Under the pieces are notes generated by a model. That model was given only the letters and a program-made list of their open reading frames with translations, had not been told where the DNA came from and made no database searches. Positions 52,184 to 54,974 of a stretch of 54,974 nt of DNA are shown here, one piece after another. Source of the stretch: Fidelibacterota bacterium (lineage in GTDB: Bacteria; Marinisomatota; Marinisomatia; Marinisomatales; UBA1611). Position numbers and translations under genes: made by a program. Every line of letters starts with the position of its first letter. Position 1 is the first letter of the stretch. Location: assembly GCA_002718285.1 (NCBI GenBank), contig PBAR01000001.1, positions 281,368 to 336,341 on the forward strand, written 5' to 3'.

Positions 52184-52879
52184 ATGAATGATAGGAATAT
52201 TATTGCTATAGGCGGAGGAGGTTTTGGCCGGAATTACAGGCATAATAAAATTGAAAAATATATTCTTGAACAGACAGGGAAAAAAACCCCTAATATTCTT
52301 TTTATACCGACAGCAAGTGCAGAAGATAAAAGTTATATAATCAATTTTTATAGATGTTTTTCTAGTCTTAATTGTAAACCTAACCATATTACCCTATTTC
52401 AACGTACTCCTCGATTAGATGGTATAGTGAATAAAGCAGATGCTATTTATGTTGGTGGAGGAAATACAAAAAGTATGTTAGCAGTTTGGAAAGAATGGAA
52501 ACTCGACAAGCTTCTTTTAAAAGCATATAATAAAGGCAAAATTCTATGTGGTGTAAGTGCTGGCGCGATTTGTTGGTTTGAGCATGGAATAACTGATTCC
52601 TGGGCCAGTAACTTAAATGTTATAGAATGTTTGGGTTTCCTTCCAGGAATGTGCTGTCCTCATTATCAAGAAGAAGCAGATCGAAAACCAAGCGGACATA
52701 AGTTTATAAATAAAGGGGAGTGCTTATCTGGATATGCAATTGATGGTGGCGCAGCGGTTCATTTCAAAGAAGAAAAATATTTTGAGTCAATTCAATTTTA
52801 TCCTGATTCCCATGTTTATAATGTATATCTTGAAAATAAAAAAGTCATAGAAAAACGAATGGAAATGAAAATATTATAA
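52184..52879 (+). CDS. Peptidase E (S51 family) / cyanophycinase-like hydrolase
   Basis: 231 residues. The class I glutamine-amidotransferase-like fold carries the S51 nucleophile Ser125 in LCGVSAGAICWF and the preceding YVGGGNTKSMLAVW. IIAIGGGGFGRN at the N-terminus and IPTASAEDKSY are typical of peptidase E, which releases N-terminal Asp from dipeptides. GHKFINKGECLSGYAIDGGA fits the family C-terminus. Overlaps the methyltransferase start by one base (TAATG). Confidence 0.82.
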   Translation: MNDRNIIAIGGGGFGRNYRHNKIEKYILEQTGKKTPNILFIPTASAEDKSYIINFYRCFSSLNCKPNHITLFQRTPRLDGIVNKADAIYVGGGNTKSMLAVWKEWKLDKLLLKAYNKGKILCGVSAGAICWFEHGITDSWASNLNVIECLGFLPGMCCPHYQEEADRKPSGHKFINKGECLSGYAIDGGAAVHFKEEKYFESIQFYPDSHVYNVYLENKKVIEKRMEMKIL

Positions 52880-53478
52880 TGTATAAAGAAGATAGAGCTC
52901 AATTTTGGGAAAACATTTATTTGGATAATGACGCTGGATGGGACTTGAACGGCGTAACGCCAATATTTGAATATTTTTCTAATCAATTAACTCCAGCGAA
53001 GACTTGTATCATTGGATGTGGGTTTGGTCATGATGCAATTATGTTTGCGCATAAAGGCTTTGAGGTTACAGCAGTTGATTTTTCTGAATCAGCCGTAAAA
53101 AACCTTTCTTATAAAGCTGCAGAAGAAAATTTGAAAATTCAAATAATACAGTCTAATATTTTCTCTTTGTCGCCAAAATTGGATAATGTATTTGACTATG
53201 TAATTGAACAAACTTGTTTTTGTGCTATTAACCCAAATCGACGTAATGAATATGAAAAATTAGTTTATAATATTATAAAACCTCGTGGAAAATTAATTGG
53301 TTTATGGTTTCCTTTGGATAAGACATTTAAAGATGGAGGACCGCCGTGGGGTACAACAATAAAAGAAGTGAAATCTATTTTCAATCAAAATTGGTCAATT
53401 TTTCATGAAGAATTTTGTTCATTATCTATAAAATCTCGGCAAGGTCGAGAAAAGTTGATAATTTTTGAAAAAATATAA
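52879..53478 (+). CDS. Class I SAM-dependent methyltransferase, TPMT-like
   Basis: 199 residues. The SAM site is TCIIGCGFGHDAIMFAHKGF (motif I) and VTAVDFSESAVKNL (motif II); VIEQTCFCAINPNRRNEY is the TPMT-family motif. The N-terminus FWENIYLDNDAGWDLNGVTP carries the W-x-x-x-Y...GWD signature of thiopurine S-methyltransferase relatives, which in bacteria may methylate thiols, selenium compounds or other small molecules. Substrate not determinable. Probably co-transcribed with peptidase E. Confidence 0.83.
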   Translation: MYKEDRAQFWENIYLDNDAGWDLNGVTPIFEYFSNQLTPAKTCIIGCGFGHDAIMFAHKGFEVTAVDFSESAVKNLSYKAAEENLKIQIIQSNIFSLSPKLDNVFDYVIEQTCFCAINPNRRNEYEKLVYNIIKPRGKLIGLWFPLDKTFKDGGPPWGTTIKEVKSIFNQNWSIFHEEFCSLSIKSRQGREKLIIFEKI

Positions 53479-53492
53479 ACTTATTTTCTCTT

Positions 53493-54272
53493 ATGAATTC
53501 TAATTTGAAACTTGCTAAAGAGGCAGCTTTAGATGCAGGTGGATTGATTTTGAATTATTATAAGACTAAATATGAAATTGAAGAAAAAGGATATCATAAT
53601 CCCGTAACCACTGCGGACTATGTATCTGATTCTAGAATAAAAGAAATATTAACTTCTTCAGAGCCAGATTACGGCTGGCTTTCGGAAGAAACAGTAGATT
53701 CTCCAGAAAGATTAAATAAAGAACGGGTATGGATTGTAGATCCATTGGATGGAACAAAAGAGTTCATTGAAGGAATACCCCATTTTGTAATTAGCATTGC
53801 TTTGGTTGAAAATGGAAATCCTATTGTTGGTGTTTTATATAATCCTGTAACAGGGGAAACTTTTACTGCTTCTAAGGGTGATGGGGCCTATTTAAATGAT
53901 GAACCTATCCATTGTACTAAAAAAGAAAATTTGCATGATATGGTCATTCTTAACAGTCGGTCTGAAACACGTCATGGACTTTGGGCCCCATTCAATACAA
54001 CATTTGGTGAATTACGGGCTATAGGATCCGTGGCTTATAAACTTGGATTAACAGCTGCTGGTGAGGCGGATATTTTTGCATCACTCAGACCTAAGAATGA
54101 GTGGGATATTTGTGCGGGAAATTGTATTATTAATGAAGCGGGAGGAAAGTTAATTGATTTAAAGGGTAATTACATTACTTTTAATCAGAGATCAACATTA
54201 ATTGAACCAGGATTGATTGCTGGTGATATTAACGCAGTGGATAAAACCTTAAATATTTTAACTGTTAATTAG
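53493..54272 (+). CDS. cysQ: 3'(2'),5'-bisphosphate nucleotidase CysQ-like (inositol-monophosphatase family)
   Basis: 259 residues. Metal site motifs of the Li-sensitive phosphatase superfamily: NPVTTADYVSDSRI, LSEETVDSPERLNKE, VWIVDPLDGTKEFIEGIPHF and the C-terminal EWDICAGNCIINEAGGK. The DGTKEFI sequence and DICAGN favour CysQ, which removes the 3' phosphate from PAP made during sulfate assimilation, over inositol monophosphatase. Fourteen nucleotides after the methyltransferase gene; thyX follows 4 nt later. Confidence 0.82.
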   Translation: MNSNLKLAKEAALDAGGLILNYYKTKYEIEEKGYHNPVTTADYVSDSRIKEILTSSEPDYGWLSEETVDSPERLNKERVWIVDPLDGTKEFIEGIPHFVISIALVENGNPIVGVLYNPVTGETFTASKGDGAYLNDEPIHCTKKENLHDMVILNSRSETRHGLWAPFNTTFGELRAIGSVAYKLGLTAAGEADIFASLRPKNEWDICAGNCIINEAGGKLIDLKGNYITFNQRSTLIEPGLIAGDINAVDKTLNILTVN

Positions 54273-54276
54273 GAAA

Positions 54277-54974
54277 ATGGTAAAACTTCCAGATAATGCA
54301 ATCAAATGTTTAGATAAAGGATTTGTACGTCTTGTAGATTCCATGGGTGGAGATGATGCTATCGTACAAGCTGCACGAGTAAGTTATGGTCAAGGGACTA
54401 GTAAAGTTTCTCAGGATAGAGGGTTAATTCGTTACTTAATGCGTCACAGGCACACCACTCCTTTTGAAATGGTGGAATTCAAATTTCATTGCAAAATGCC
54501 GATCTTTGTTGCTAGACAATGGGTTCGTCATCGTACGGCAAATATCAATGAATATTCTCTTCGATACTCTGAAGCGCGTGATGAGTTTTATTATCCTGAT
54601 CTCAAACATATCCAATTTCAATCAACGCTCAACAAACAGGGTCGTAGGGGTGATGTTCCTGAGGATTTAAAGAAAAAAGTAAAGAAATATTTCAAAGAAA
54701 TTTCCGAAAAAAGTTTTTTGATGTATTCAGAATTAAATGAAGCTGGTATAGCGAGGGAATTAGCCCGTGCAATACTTCCTGTAAACCTTTACACTGAGTG
54801 GTACTGGAAAAATGATCTACATAATCTACTCCATTTTATTGGGTTGCGATCTGATGATCACGCACAATATGAAATTCGTGTTTATTCTAATGCTATGGGA
54901 GAATCGGTAAAGGCAGTAGCTCCTTTCGCTTGGGAGGCGTATCAAGATTATGTTGTAAAAGGAATGCGATTTTC
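54277..54974 (+). CDS. thyX: Flavin-dependent thymidylate synthase ThyX (3' truncated by window end)
   Basis: An open frame from ATG at 54277 (preceded by AGGAAA) runs off the window after 232 complete codons. It contains the ThyX signature RHRTANINEYSLRYSEARDE (RHRxxxxNExSxRY), with RYLMRHRHTTPFEMVEFKFH before it and ARELARAILPVNLYTEWYWK after it. It makes dTMP from dUMP with FAD, NADPH and methylene-tetrahydrofolate. About 20 or more C-terminal residues are probably missing. Confidence 0.93.
   Translation, partial: MVKLPDNAIKCLDKGFVRLVDSMGGDDAIVQAARVSYGQGTSKVSQDRGLIRYLMRHRHTTPFEMVEFKFHCKMPIFVARQWVRHRTANINEYSLRYSEARDEFYYPDLKHIQFQSTLNKQGRRGDVPEDLKKKVKKYFKEISEKSFLMYSELNEAGIARELARAILPVNLYTEWYWKNDLHNLLHFIGLRSDDHAQYEIRVYSNAMGESVKAVAPFAWEAYQDYVVKGMRF

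Overview
The window is an AT-rich bacterial chromosome segment. It carries a type IX secretion (T9SS)-type surface system: a SprA-like translocon, three PorV/PorQ-family proteins, and secreted proteins with YPNPF-type C-terminal sorting domains. It also has a TonB-dependent receptor, plant-type leucine-rich-repeat lipoproteins and many YwqK/MORN proteins. Together these point to the FCB group, most likely Candidatus Neomarinimicrobiota (Marinimicrobia/SAR406). That placement is inferred from protein style; there is no rRNA gene in the window.

Layout. (1) 1-1180: tail of an unidentified gene and a PD40 propeller protein. (2) 1152-5569: accessory island A (hsdM/LRR wreckage, MORN/YwqK genes, a small Cys/His-rich protein, a serine recombinase), ending at a tRNA-Phe gene. 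(3) 6223-40730: a long plus-strand block of core and surface genes: rdgB, sprA, an M28 glutaminyl-cyclase-like lipoprotein, PorV/PorQ-like proteins, a YibQ-like deacetylase, an asparaginase-like enzyme, large secreted proteins, a TonB receptor with a PorV partner, NHL and TPR proteins, a Nudix hydrolase and a MaoC-like dehydratase. Many neighbours overlap as TAATG or ATGA. (4) trmH (minus) and queG (plus) diverge, and accessory island B (41454-46218) sits between them. It holds an HNH nuclease, a PD-(D/E)XK nuclease, an LRR lipoprotein, a DUF5655-type nuclease, a YwqK protein, a small Cys/His-rich protein and a probable recombinase remnant. (5) 47302-51830, minus strand: rng/rne-like, rplU, rpmA, mdh and a DUF4097 protein. 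(6) 52184-end, plus strand: peptidase E, a TPMT-like methyltransferase, cysQ-like and a truncated thyX.

The most unusual content is the relationship between the two islands. Both contain genes separated by a roughly 55-bp junction repeat, five copies in all. Each copy joins an intrinsic terminator to a conserved TTGTATGTAAATT box lying 7-9 nt before the next start codon. The islands share a 175-bp inverted repeat that carries a YwqK gene end abutting the small Cys/His-rich gene. Both also have homologous LRR genes, and each carries the same 20-bp segment of an excisionase-like HTH reading frame at its far end. I read them as two members of one modular, recombinase-associated cassette-island family, possibly carrying a defence module (HNH + PD-(D/E)XK + LRR lipoprotein). 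This is inference from sequence and is untested.

A second theme is that 13 predicted signal peptides in the window are followed directly by glutamine. This matches the Q-rule known from Bacteroidetes, and a glutaminyl-cyclase-like lipoprotein gene lies immediately after sprA.
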